This document shows positions 44,829-53,258 of a stretch of DNA of 64,000 nucleotides, piece after piece. The translations under genes and the position numbers were made by a program. This DNA comes from Hymenobacter glacialis (GTDB taxonomy: Bacteria; Bacteroidota; Bacteroidia; Cytophagales; Hymenobacteraceae). The notes beneath the pieces are model-generated. The model was given only the letters and a program-made list of their open reading frames with translations, did no database searches and had not been told where the DNA came from. How positions within the stretch are numbered: the first letter of the stretch is position 1; each line of letters starts with the position of its first letter. The DNA lies in NCBI RefSeq assembly GCF_001816165.1, contig NZ_MDZC01000021.1:32906-96905 (forward strand), written 5' to 3'.

Positions 44829-46160
44829 GTGTACGCGCTGGTAGATTGCAACAATTTTTACGTGTCCTGCGAGCGGGTTTTTGCGCCCCAGCTGGAAGGC
44901 CGGCCCGTGGTGGTGCTGTCGAATAACGACGGCTGCCTCATTGCCCGCTCCGACGAAGCCAAGGCGCTGGGGCTGAAAATGGGCGAGCCCTACCACCTGG
45001 TGCGGCCGCTGCTGGAACAGCACCGGGTGCGGGTTTTTTCGTCTAATTATGGCCTGTATGGCGACATGAGCCGGCGCGTGGTGCAGGTGCTGAGCCGGTT
45101 TGCGGTGGGGGTAGAGGTGTATTCCATCGACGAAGCCTTTTTGGACTTCCGCGGGATGGGGCTGCTCGAGAAAGACCTGCACGCCTACGGGGTACGGGTG
45201 CGCGACACTGTGAAGCAGCACACGGGCATTCCTACCTGCGTTGGCATCGCCCCCACCAAAACATTAGCAAAACTAGCGAATAAGCTGGCCCGTAGGCTCG
45301 GTACCAACGGCGTAACGCTCTTTGAACACCCGGACCAGTGGCAGCAGGTGCTGGCCCAAACGCCGGTTGAAGAGATTTGGGGCGTTGGACGACGCTATGC
45401 CAAAAAGTTGTACGATTTAGGTATCTGCACCGGGGCGGCCCTGGCTGCCATGCCGGAACACTGGATGCGCCGGCACTTGGGTGGCGTGGTGGGCCAACGC
45501 CTGTGGCGCGAGCTGCACGGCCAGCCCTGCCTGGAGTGGAACCCCGCTCAGTGGGACGATGATGACCACCTGCACCCCGCCGCCTCCGGCCGCCACAGCG
45601 TGGCCTGCACCCGCTCCTTTGGCCGGCCCCAGCACGATGCCGCCGTGCTGAGCGAAGCAGTGGCCACCTTCGCGGCCAAAGCCGCCGAGAAGCTGCGCAA
45701 AAACGGCCTGGCCGCGCACCTGGTCACCGTCATCCTAGGCACCAGCAGGTTTGCGGCCGGTCCCGACCCCTCCACGCACACCGCAGTAGTCAGCCTGCCC
45801 GGCGCCAGCTACGACGTGAGCGTGCTCACGCAGGCCGCCCTGCGCGGGCTGCACCGCCTGCGCCGCCCCGGTGTGGCCTACTGCCGCGCCGGGGTAGTGT
45901 TTAGCGGCCTCGAAACGGCCGGGCAGAAGCAGCTGGGCCTGTTTGCCGGCACCGCCCCCGACCAGCAGCGCAGCCAGCGGCTCATGGCCACGCTCGACGG
46001 CCTGAACGCGAAATTTGGCCGGCAGCTGGTGCGCCTGGCCGCGGCCGGCGCCGCCAAAAAGCCCGATGGCAAACCCCGCGAGCCGGCCTGGGCCGGGCGG
46101 TCAGCGCACCGGTCTCCGCTCTATACCACGGTGTGGGACGAGCTGTGGCAGCTGCGCTAA
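44829..46160 (+). CDS. umuC: DNA polymerase V catalytic subunit (UmuC)
   Basis: A 443-residue Y-family DNA polymerase for synthesis past DNA lesions. It starts with GTG ([17 protein letters not shown]). Catalytic carboxylates are in LVDCNNFY and [10 protein letters not shown] (about residue 100). [20 protein letters not shown] is the thumb/helix-hairpin-helix entrance, followed by [18 protein letters not shown]. The C-terminal part has the UmuC-specific domain with [20 protein letters not shown]. It is the second gene of the umuDC operon and ends six bases before the convergent subtilase gene. Confidence 0.95.
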   Translation: MYALVDCNNFYVSCERVFAPQLEGRPVVVLSNNDGCLIARSDEAKALGLKMGEPYHLVRPLLEQHRVRVFSSNYGLYGDMSRRVVQVLSRFAVGVEVYSIDEAFLDFRGMGLLEKDLHAYGVRVRDTVKQHTGIPTCVGIAPTKTLAKLANKLARRLGTNGVTLFEHPDQWQQVLAQTPVEEIWGVGRRYAKKLYDLGICTGAALAAMPEHWMRRHLGGVVGQRLWRELHGQPCLEWNPAQWDDDDHLHPAASGRHSVACTRSFGRPQHDAAVLSEAVATFAAKAAEKLRKNGLAAHLVTVILGTSRFAAGPDPSTHTAVVSLPGASYDVSVLTQAALRGLHRLRRPGVAYCRAGVVFSGLETAGQKQLGLFAGTAPDQQRSQRLMATLDGLNAKFGRQLVRLAAAGAAKKPDGKPREPAWAGRSAHRSPLYTTVWDELWQLR

Positions 46161-46166
46161 GAGACT

Positions 46167-49010
46167 TCAGCGCAGCTGCACGGCGCGGGTAAGCACGCTT
46201 CTGGCGCCCAGTGCCCGCACCATGTAGAGGCCTGACGCCAGGCCCGCCAGGCTCAGGGTTGCGGTGCTTCCGCCGCCGGTTTGCCGTCCGACTAGCTGCC
46301 CCAGGGTATTAAAAATTGTGATTTCCCGAAGGCCAAACTGCGGCGGCAGCTCCACTTGCAGTGGTCCAGTGGTGGGGTTGGGATATACATTAAAGCCCAA
46401 GGCCAGCACGGATGGCCGGGAGGGTAGCAGCGTGGAGTAGGCCTGCGCGGCGGCATCGGCCGCGGCCTGAAGCTGCGGCAGGCTGGAGGCTGCCAGCACG
46501 GCAAACACAACCGTGGTGGAGTCGCCGGGTGCCAGCCGGGCGAGGCGGCTGCCCACTACCTGCGACACGTCGGCGCCGTTGGGGAGGCCGGCGCTGCGCT
46601 GGGCGCGGGCGGTGCCACTGCTCAGGGTCAGGAATTTCTCAGCCGCGGAGAAGCCATCGGCAAACCGCACGGGCGAGCCCACGGGCGCCGCGTTGTTGAT
46701 GGAATACACGGCTGGCTCGCCTCCGCGCAGCAGCTGCACTCCGGCGTATTGGGCCGGCGTGCTGGCCGCGGCAGGCAGCCCCGGTACGTAGCAGTAGCCC
46801 AGCGCCCGGGTGCTGTCCCAGTTGGCCACGTTGCGGCCCGTGCCGTCGTCCGTGGGCAGGTCCCAATCCATAAACAAGCCCGAATAAAGCGGCTTCAGGG
46901 TGTCGGCCGTGAGGTTCTTGAGGGAGTATTCCAGCACCACAAAATCGCGCCGGCCGGGTGTGCTCCAGGCATAGGCGCGCTGGCGCACGGCCACACCCAC
47001 GCTCCGGATGCGGCTGCCGGCCACCGGAATGGTATCCTGAAAAGCCACGCGGGCCTCTTGGTCGGCGCGCGGGCCAGGACGCTGCTGCGTGGCCTGGCGC
47101 AGGCTGAAAAACGACTGCCGCGCCTGGCCGCCGTTGGTGCGCAGGCGGTCCGACACGCGGGTGGGGGTAGTGGCCAGCAGCAGGCCGCCTTCGCTGAGCA
47201 CGCTGCCGCTGCCCTTGTAGCTGACGCCCGCCCCGATGCTGCCGCTCAGGTTGTCGTAGCCAATGTTGCCACGGCTGGTTAGGGTCAGAGTCAGGTCGTT
47301 GGCGTCCAGCACCACGTAATCAGGGTTCAGCAATACCTCTACAAATTGGTCGAGCTGGTAGCCGCCGCTGGCCGTGAGACGGTAGCGCAAGGTGGCCTTG
47401 GTATTCAGCGGAATGCCGCTGGCAGCCACCACCAGACGAAAAGGAGCTGCGGCGTTGTCTGTCTGGGCCAGCGTGGGCAGGTCGCCCGCCGCAAAGTTGC
47501 CCTGCTGCACCACCAGGTGCGGCGAGAGCGAGGTGAGCGTAACCGTGAGCCCGGCTACGGGCTGCAGCAGATTCTGTACGCTGGCGCTGAGCGTCAGGGT
47601 CTCGCCGCGCATGTAGGCCTGACGGTCCGGGCTGAAGGTGCTGCTGATTACGCGGGCTTCCTGCCGGGTGGTTTGGGTGAGGGCCCGCAACATGTTGAGG
47701 CGGCCCGCACCCAAGCGGCCGGCCCAAGCCGCGTTGGCAGCCAGTCCGTCGATGTTGTCGGCGGTTTGGCGCAGCTGGGCGGCTACCTGCGCGGCGGTGT
47801 AGCGCGGGAACTGCCACCGGACCAGCCCCGCGGCGGCCGCCACCATGGGCGCGGCAAACGAGGTACCGCCCACGGCCACATAATCGGCCTCGGCCACGCC
47901 GCCACCCGACACCGTGTGGTAGCCCTGGGTGGTGAGAATGCTCGTGCCGGGCGCCGTGAGGTCGATGCGATAATTGTAAGTAGCACTTCCTGTTTTCTGG
48001 TCGGTGCTGCTCACGCTCGATACCGAGATGACGTGGTCGTAGGAAGCAGGGTAGAAGCGCAGGTCGGCGTTGGTGTTGCCGGCGGCGGCCACCAGCACGG
48101 CGTCGCGGTTCACGGCGGCGTAGGTGATGACGTCCTGCTCGAAGCGTGAATAACCGCCGGGCGCGCCCCAGCTCATGTTTATCACCTTGCAGTTGTGGTC
48201 GGCGGCGTACACAATGGCTTCGAAGCCGGCAAAAGTGCCGGTGGGCGTGTTGGGGTAAATGTTGAGGGGCAGAAACCGGCACTGGTTGCCCACCCCGGCA
48301 ATACCCCGGCCGTTGTCGACGCGGGCGGCGGCCACCCCGGCCACCAGCGAGCCGTGGATGATGTTGATGTCGTAGCCGGCATCGTTATCGTTGTTGGCCA
48401 GGTCCCAGCCGGTAAAATTGTCCACGTAGCCGTCGTTGTCGTCGTCGAGGCCGTTGATGGGGTCGGCGTAGTTGTGCTTAATCTGCTGGCGCAGGTCCTC
48501 GTGGCTCAAGCGCACCCCGCCATCGGTAATTCCAATGACAATGGCGCTATCGCCGCGCGTAATATCCCAGGCGCGATAGGCCCGAATTTGCTTGAGGTAG
48601 TACTGGCTGGCCGTTAGGCTGGTGAGGGTGGAGTCGGCCAGCGGGTCGTTGGGCTGGTACAGGGGCTGGCGGATGTAGAGCGGCTCGACGTACTCCACGG
48701 CACCGGTGGCCAGCAGCACCGCGCGGGCCCGCGTCAGGCTGATGGTGGCCGGGATATGAAACTGGTAGATGCCCCGCAGGTCTACGCTGCCGGGCTTCTC
48801 CACATCGGGGGCCATGGTGTGCGGAAATTTCTGCCGCACATCGTGCGCTTCCAGCGTCAGCAGGGCTATTTCCAGCGCTGCAGCGGGCTGGCCGGTGCGC
48901 AGCTTTACCACCAGCCGGCCCGGCACGGTGGGTGGGTCCGGCGCTGCCGCTGCCGGCTGAACGAAGGCCACCGTAAGTAAAAATAAGAATAGGCGTAACG
49001 CGTTTCGCAT
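46167..49010 (-). CDS. Secreted subtilisin-like (S8) serine peptidase with T9SS type A sorting domain
   Basis: A 947-residue exported peptidase. The signal peptide is MRNALRLFLFLLTVAFVQPA, and a propeptide region follows. The triad is Asp in IVIGITDGGVRLSHEDL (about residue 160), His in HGSLVAGVAAA (about 219) and Ser in GGTSFAAPMVAAAA (about 383). Between residues 430 and 860 are beta-sandwich regions. The C-terminus is FNVYPNPTTGPLQVELP then ASGLYMVRALG, a type A T9SS sorting domain. It probably degrades extracellular protein. The start at 49010 is set by the signal peptide. Confidence 0.93.
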   Translation of the reverse strand: MRNALRLFLFLLTVAFVQPAAAAPDPPTVPGRLVVKLRTGQPAAALEIALLTLEAHDVRQKFPHTMAPDVEKPGSVDLRGIYQFHIPATISLTRARAVLLATGAVEYVEPLYIRQPLYQPNDPLADSTLTSLTASQYYLKQIRAYRAWDITRGDSAIVIGITDGGVRLSHEDLRQQIKHNYADPINGLDDDNDGYVDNFTGWDLANNDNDAGYDINIIHGSLVAGVAAARVDNGRGIAGVGNQCRFLPLNIYPNTPTGTFAGFEAIVYAADHNCKVINMSWGAPGGYSRFEQDVITYAAVNRDAVLVAAAGNTNADLRFYPASYDHVISVSSVSSTDQKTGSATYNYRIDLTAPGTSILTTQGYHTVSGGGVAEADYVAVGGTSFAAPMVAAAAGLVRWQFPRYTAAQVAAQLRQTADNIDGLAANAAWAGRLGAGRLNMLRALTQTTRQEARVISSTFSPDRQAYMRGETLTLSASVQNLLQPVAGLTVTLTSLSPHLVVQQGNFAAGDLPTLAQTDNAAAPFRLVVAASGIPLNTKATLRYRLTASGGYQLDQFVEVLLNPDYVVLDANDLTLTLTSRGNIGYDNLSGSIGAGVSYKGSGSVLSEGGLLLATTPTRVSDRLRTNGGQARQSFFSLRQATQQRPGPRADQEARVAFQDTIPVAGSRIRSVGVAVRQRAYAWSTPGRRDFVVLEYSLKNLTADTLKPLYSGLFMDWDLPTDDGTGRNVANWDSTRALGYCYVPGLPAAASTPAQYAGVQLLRGGEPAVYSINNAAPVGSPVRFADGFSAAEKFLTLSSGTARAQRSAGLPNGADVSQVVGSRLARLAPGDSTTVVFAVLAASSLPQLQAAADAAAQAYSTLLPSRPSVLALGFNVYPNPTTGPLQVELPPQFGLREITIFNTLGQLVGRQTGGGSTATLSLAGLASGLYMVRALGARSVLTRAVQLR

Positions 49011-49266
49011 CAGGCAGAAGGATAGAATATAATGGGATAGTAAAGATAGGCTTTTAAGTAGCTCCGATGCATTCGGACTGCGCAGGATGAGCAAATAAAA
49101 ACGCAGCTTGGTTGTGAAGTGGTTCTGCAGGGCGGGGCGGGAGAAGTAGTGGTCCGCGGCTGCCATTAAAATGGCAGGCTTTATGGCAAGACAGTTGCCC
49201 CGCCGTAACTTGCGCACCGGCCCCGGCCACGCATTCACCGTCATCCGTCAACCCGTTTCACCCCCG

Positions 49267-50928
49267 ATGATTAACAAGCACCAAGCTACCCTCGACGCCG
49301 CTGTGCAAGCCCTGCACGGGCGCACGTTCTTCGCCGCCTTCCCCGAAAACCCCTCGCCCGACATTTACGGAGCCGACGCCGACGCGCAGGGCCGCGAAAA
49401 TTTCGCCGCCATGCGCGGCCAGCGCTTCACCGAGCTGCAGCAGGGCGAGCCCACTGCCTGGGTTGGGCAGGAAGAGTCGCCCTACGAGCAGCAGTCGCTC
49501 GACATCAAGTACCCGTTCTACGCTCCCGAAGTCCTGGTTCAGAACGCCCAGGGCGCTTTTGACGAGTGGCGCAAGCTGAAGCCCGCCCTGCGTGCGGCCC
49601 TGCTCACCGAGGCGCTGGAGGGCATGCGGGCCCGCTTCTTTGAAATTGCCTACGCCACCATGCACACCACGGGGCAGGCCTACATGATGTCGTTTCAGGC
49701 CAGCGGCCCCCACGCCGCCGACCGCGCCCTGGAAGCCATTGCCGCCGGCTACGAGGAGCAGACCCGCTTCCCCGAAGACACCCGCTGGGAGAAGCCCATG
49801 GGCAAGTACAGCATCGCCCTGCACAAGACCTGGCGCGCCGTGCCCAAGGGCCTAGCCCTGGTCATTGGCTGCTCCACATTCCCTACCTGGAACACGGTGC
49901 CGGGCATGTTTGCCAGTCTTGTGACCGGCAACCCCACCATTGTGAAGCCCCACCCCAAGGCGGTGCTGCCCATCGCCATTGTTATTGCCGAGGTACAGAA
50001 AGTGCTCAAGGAGCACGGCCTGAACCCCTGCATCTGCCAGCTGGCCGTGGATGCCGACGACCACCTCATTGCCAAGGACCTGGCCGAGAACCCCGCCATC
50101 AAGCTGATTGACTACACCGGCGGCTCGCAGTTTGGCGAGTACGTGGAGGGCCTGAAGAACAAAACGGTGTTCACCGAGAAAACCGGCGTCAACAGCATCA
50201 TCATCGACAGCTGCGACGACCTCGACAAAGTGGCCCAGAACCTGGCCTTCTCCGTGAGCCTGTACTCGGGCCAGATGTGCACCGCGCCGCAAAACTTCTT
50301 TATTCCCGCCACGGGCGTGAAAGTGGGCGATGTGCTGGTGCCCTACGAAGAAGTGGTGCAGAAAATCTCGGCGGCCGTCACGGGCCTGGCCACCAACCCC
50401 AAGGCGGGCCCCCACGTGCTCGGCGCCATTCAAAACCCGGCCACGCACGAGCGGGTGAAGCAGCTGGCTTTCGACGGCGGCCGCAGCATTCTGGCCCACG
50501 GCACCGTGGACAACCCCACCTTCAAAAACGCCCGCACCTGCTCGCCCAGTATTTTTGAAGTAGATGCCAGCCGAGTGGAGCAGTACAGCCAGGAGCTGTT
50601 CGGGCCCATCATGCTGGTTATTAAGACTAAAGACACGCAGGAGAGCATTCGCCTGGCGGCCCAGCTGGCCCGCGAGCACGGCGCTATTTCCTGCGGTGCC
50701 TACACTACCGATACCGCCATCAAAGAGCAGATTATGGACGAGATGAGCCTGGCCGGCACGCCCGTCAGCTTCAACCTCACCGGCGGCATCTACGTGAACC
50801 AGAACGCGGGCTTTTCCGACTTCCACGTGACCGGCGGTAACCCCGCCGGCAACGCCAGCTTCACCAACCCGGAGTTCGTTATCAAGCGCTTCACCTGGGT
50901 GGGTTTCCGTGAGCCAGTGGCGTCGTAA
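49267..50928 (+). CDS. paaN: PaaN-type aldehyde dehydrogenase (phenylacetate degradation protein family)
   Basis: A 553-residue aldehyde dehydrogenase-fold protein. The nucleotide-binding region is TGNPTIVKPHPKAVLPIAIV, then LIDYTGGSQFGEYVE. The catalytic Cys338 lies in SGQMCTAPQNFFIPA. The C-terminus has NQNAGFSDFHVTGGNPAGNAS and VIKRFTWVGFRE, as in the PaaN family described in phenylacetate degradation. No other paa genes are nearby, so the real substrate, an aldehyde or semialdehyde (possibly CoA-bound), is uncertain. The start at 49267 gives MINKHQATLDAAV. Confidence 0.85.
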   Translation: MINKHQATLDAAVQALHGRTFFAAFPENPSPDIYGADADAQGRENFAAMRGQRFTELQQGEPTAWVGQEESPYEQQSLDIKYPFYAPEVLVQNAQGAFDEWRKLKPALRAALLTEALEGMRARFFEIAYATMHTTGQAYMMSFQASGPHAADRALEAIAAGYEEQTRFPEDTRWEKPMGKYSIALHKTWRAVPKGLALVIGCSTFPTWNTVPGMFASLVTGNPTIVKPHPKAVLPIAIVIAEVQKVLKEHGLNPCICQLAVDADDHLIAKDLAENPAIKLIDYTGGSQFGEYVEGLKNKTVFTEKTGVNSIIIDSCDDLDKVAQNLAFSVSLYSGQMCTAPQNFFIPATGVKVGDVLVPYEEVVQKISAAVTGLATNPKAGPHVLGAIQNPATHERVKQLAFDGGRSILAHGTVDNPTFKNARTCSPSIFEVDASRVEQYSQELFGPIMLVIKTKDTQESIRLAAQLAREHGAISCGAYTTDTAIKEQIMDEMSLAGTPVSFNLTGGIYVNQNAGFSDFHVTGGNPAGNASFTNPEFVIKRFTWVGFREPVAS

Positions 50929-50943
50929 TTACCGCCCGCTATT

Positions 50944-50990
50944 CCATGCAAAAGGCCCCGACTTCAACTGAAGTCGGGGCTTTTGCATGG
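50944..50990. terminator. Bidirectional terminator with long perfect stem
   Basis: CCATGCAAAAGGCCCCGACTTC is followed by the loop AACT and then its near-exact complement, ending TTTTGCATGG. The A and T tracts within the stem serve both the paaN gene and the convergent small secreted protein gene. Confidence 0.9.
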
Positions 50991-51002
50991 AAAGATTACT
51001 GC

Positions 51003-51281
51003 TTACTTCACGGGCTTGAAGCCAGTGCCGTCGCTGAATTTATAGTCCTTGAGGGGCTTGGTTGTCTTGAATTTTTCCAGCTTCCGGGGGTTCATGTCGA
51101 TGGTAGGCTTGACGTTGTTTTCGGGGCGGAAGCGGGCTTTCGAGTTTCTTTTTTTCGAGGCCTCGGCCGAGTGACCGAAATCCCGGTGGGCTTTCACGCG
51201 GGGTTTGCGCCCGTGGTCCTGCGCAAAGCTGGCAGAGGAGGCGAGAAAGGGAAAGGCGAGGAGGAGAAGAAGTTTTTTCAT
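51003..51281 (-). CDS. Small secreted basic protein
   Basis: A 92-residue protein with a clear signal peptide (MKKLLLLLAFPFLASSASFA). The mature part of about 70 residues is strongly basic and hydrophilic (HGRKPRVKAHRDFGHS, ASKKRNSKARFRPENN), with no Cys and no recognisable domain. It may interact with polyanions at the cell surface, but nothing in the sequence proves this. It is the first of four small uncharacterised genes on this strand. Confidence 0.65.
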   Translation of the reverse strand: MKKLLLLLAFPFLASSASFAQDHGRKPRVKAHRDFGHSAEASKKRNSKARFRPENNVKPTIDMNPRKLEKFKTTKPLKDYKFSDGTGFKPVK

Positions 51282-51417
51282 GATAAATAGCGGCGAAGGA
51301 AAGACAATAAAATTGGCGGATGTAAGAAGGGCCAGGCCGCTATCTGCGGGCTGGTACGGTTGAAACGCAGATAGCATTCAGGGGGTTGCGATAAGCTGAG
51401 CCGCAGCGGCTACTTGC

Positions 51418-51720
51418 TTATAAAATGTTTCGCAGGTCTTCGCGTAGGCCGTCGATGCCGCGCCGGATTTGGTCCCACACGCTCGGCTCAGAGCCATCGG
51501 CGGGGGTGGGGTACTGCACGAGCTGCTCGGCCAGGCGGGCGCGCTTGGCTTCGAGCGCCTCGGCGTGGGCCTTGTAGGTGTTGGTGGAGCCGGCCGCCGT
51601 GGTGTGTGCCCGGTTGTGCAGGGTCTGGATTTTGGCATCCAGCTCATGCAGGGCCTGGCGGAGCGAGTATTCGGAGAGCTGGGGCGGGCGCTGGCCGTCG
51701 GGGGAAGGCGTGCTGGACAT
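51418..51720 (-). CDS. Hypothetical coiled-coil protein
   Basis: A 100-residue cytoplasmic protein. A long helix with heptad-like spacing covers roughly residues 18-75 (YSLRQALHELDAKIQTLHN, then HAEALEAKRARLAEQLV). A Pro-rich linker leads to a short second helix, WDQIRRGIDGLREDLRNIL. The pattern suggests an oligomeric coiled coil. I recognise no family. The start at 51720 is chosen because the longer frame codes an improbable Pro/Arg-rich stretch. Confidence 0.6.
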   Translation of the reverse strand: MSSTPSPDGQRPPQLSEYSLRQALHELDAKIQTLHNRAHTTAAGSTNTYKAHAEALEAKRARLAEQLVQYPTPADGSEPSVWDQIRRGIDGLREDLRNIL

Positions 51721-51799
51721 AGCGGAGAAGGGAACCAGGTGAAAAGGTCCCTGTTTTACTGCTTTTGCCGGCGAAAAGATTTCCCGGCCCCGGCGGGAG

Positions 51800-52354
51800 C
51801 TACCCGGCCACGGCGCGCGGCAACCCGGCCTCACGGGCCAGGGGCGCGGCACCCGACTGCCACAAAGCCGCCAGCACGGCGTTGGCGGTGGGGGCCAGCT
51901 CCACGAGGTAGTCTTCGTGCAGGCGGGCGGTTTGCTTCAGGGCCTCCAGCGTGCGCTTGGTGAGGTGCTGGAGCAGCGGCTGGGTGGGGCCGTGCAGCCG
52001 GGCCGTGATTTCCGGCTGGTGCTGAAACACGTTGGCCAGCAGCCGCCAGCTCAGCTCGGTTTCGCCAAACAGGTCCTTCGTGACTTTGGCGTGGTAGGCC
52101 AGTCGCGCCTGCAACTGCCGCAGTATCACGAGCAGGTCGTTGGGCGTTTGGTGGAAACCCCGCACCGGGTCGTCGACCTGGGCGCGGAGGGCGGCGCGGC
52201 GGTTTTCCAGCGCGTCAGGGCCTTCGAGCAGGCGGTAGGCGAGCTGCTCGGTGAGCAGGGCATCCTGGGCCACGAGGCGGGCCAGGAGCTGGTCTTTTTC
52301 TTTTTGCGGGAGTTGGAAAAGGGCGCGGCGCAGGTCGGGGGAGAGGGCGGGCAT
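51800..52354 (-). CDS. Hypothetical helical protein
   Basis: A 184-residue, almost wholly alpha-helical cytoplasmic protein. Notable segments are LFQLPQKEKDQLLARLVAQD near the N-terminus, HQTPNDLLVILRQLQARLAY in the middle and HLTKRTLEALKQTARLHEDY near the C-terminus. There is no signal peptide and no catalytic motif that I can see. It lies 79 bp upstream of the coiled-coil gene on the same strand, and the two may form a small operon. Confidence 0.65.
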   Translation of the reverse strand: MPALSPDLRRALFQLPQKEKDQLLARLVAQDALLTEQLAYRLLEGPDALENRRAALRAQVDDPVRGFHQTPNDLLVILRQLQARLAYHAKVTKDLFGETELSWRLLANVFQHQPEITARLHGPTQPLLQHLTKRTLEALKQTARLHEDYLVELAPTANAVLAALWQSGAAPLAREAGLPRAVAG

Positions 52355-52393
52355 GTGTTCTGTGGAAGGGAACCAGCGTCAAAATAACGCAGG

Positions 52394-53116
52394 CTATGCC
52401 GTACGCCACGCTCGGATAATGCGCCAGCTGCTGAGCATCGTTATCAAGGCAAGTACGCAGAGGGATGCCCGCCATTCTGGTTGCCAAAATGACTGAAGAA
52501 ACCGCAGCCCTTCCAGCTGCCAAAAATCCGTCACCCAATTGTCAAATTGCACCCAAAATGGCAAAGGGGGAGGAGGAAGCTCCACAACATACTTAACGTC
52601 AATGCCTGACAAACAAGCATCTAGGTCTGTCAGTGGGTTATAAGCATAAGTTAATGCGTAAAAAGTGACAGGAAAATGGTAGAAGTCAATCCAATACTGC
52701 TTAAATCCTTCTTTGTTCATAAGGTTCAGTAGGAACACGAATTGCTCATAGCGTGCTTCTCGAGCAAATCGCACTCGGACTCCACCATCTTGAGCAGTGT
52801 CAGCTTTAATTGCACGTATTGCAGTCGTTATACATTCCTGTGTCTGCAAATCAGATTTAGGATTGCCGGAAAAATAAGCCTCTCGCCAAGGACGCAACTT
52901 TTGAGCTTCGGCAGGCGGGATTATGTAATAGCCCAATTCTGGTGAATTAGATTGTTTAATTGTTGGCGCAGTTAGTTGCACCACATACCTCGGCTTAAGT
53001 TGCTCCTGCCATAGCCCCACCGCCCCGCACCCCAGCCACAGCAGCCCCGCCAGTGCCAGCAGACCCGGCGGAAACAGTAGTGCGCGGCGGTGGCGGCGAG
53101 GTAGGTGGAAGTGCAT
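52394..53116 (-). CDS. Hypothetical membrane protein with extracytoplasmic domain
   Basis: A 240-residue protein. One membrane helix is near the N-terminus (ALLFPPGLLALAGLLWLGCG) and a second is near the C-terminus (RASLCVLALITMLSSWRII). About 150 residues between them should face the periplasm, with PRYVVQLTAPTIKQ, an aromatic-rich FKQYWIDFYHFPVTFYALTY and two Cys that could pair. The middle of the gene is noticeably richer in A and T than its surroundings. No family recognised. Confidence 0.65.
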   Translation of the reverse strand: MHFHLPRRHRRALLFPPGLLALAGLLWLGCGAVGLWQEQLKPRYVVQLTAPTIKQSNSPELGYYIIPPAEAQKLRPWREAYFSGNPKSDLQTQECITTAIRAIKADTAQDGGVRVRFAREARYEQFVFLLNLMNKEGFKQYWIDFYHFPVTFYALTYAYNPLTDLDACLSGIDVKYVVELPPPPLPFWVQFDNWVTDFWQLEGLRFLQSFWQPEWRASLCVLALITMLSSWRIIRAWRTA

Positions 53117-53258
53117 AAGCGAGGTGGGCGCAGGTGTTCGCGGCTGGTTGATTCGTACGAATGTAGAAAAGCAAAACGCAAAAAAATGCCTGCCAAATAT
53201 GTAGTTGGGTAACATTTCGCGTACTCCGCTGGTCTGCCTCGTCACGCCCTTATATTTT

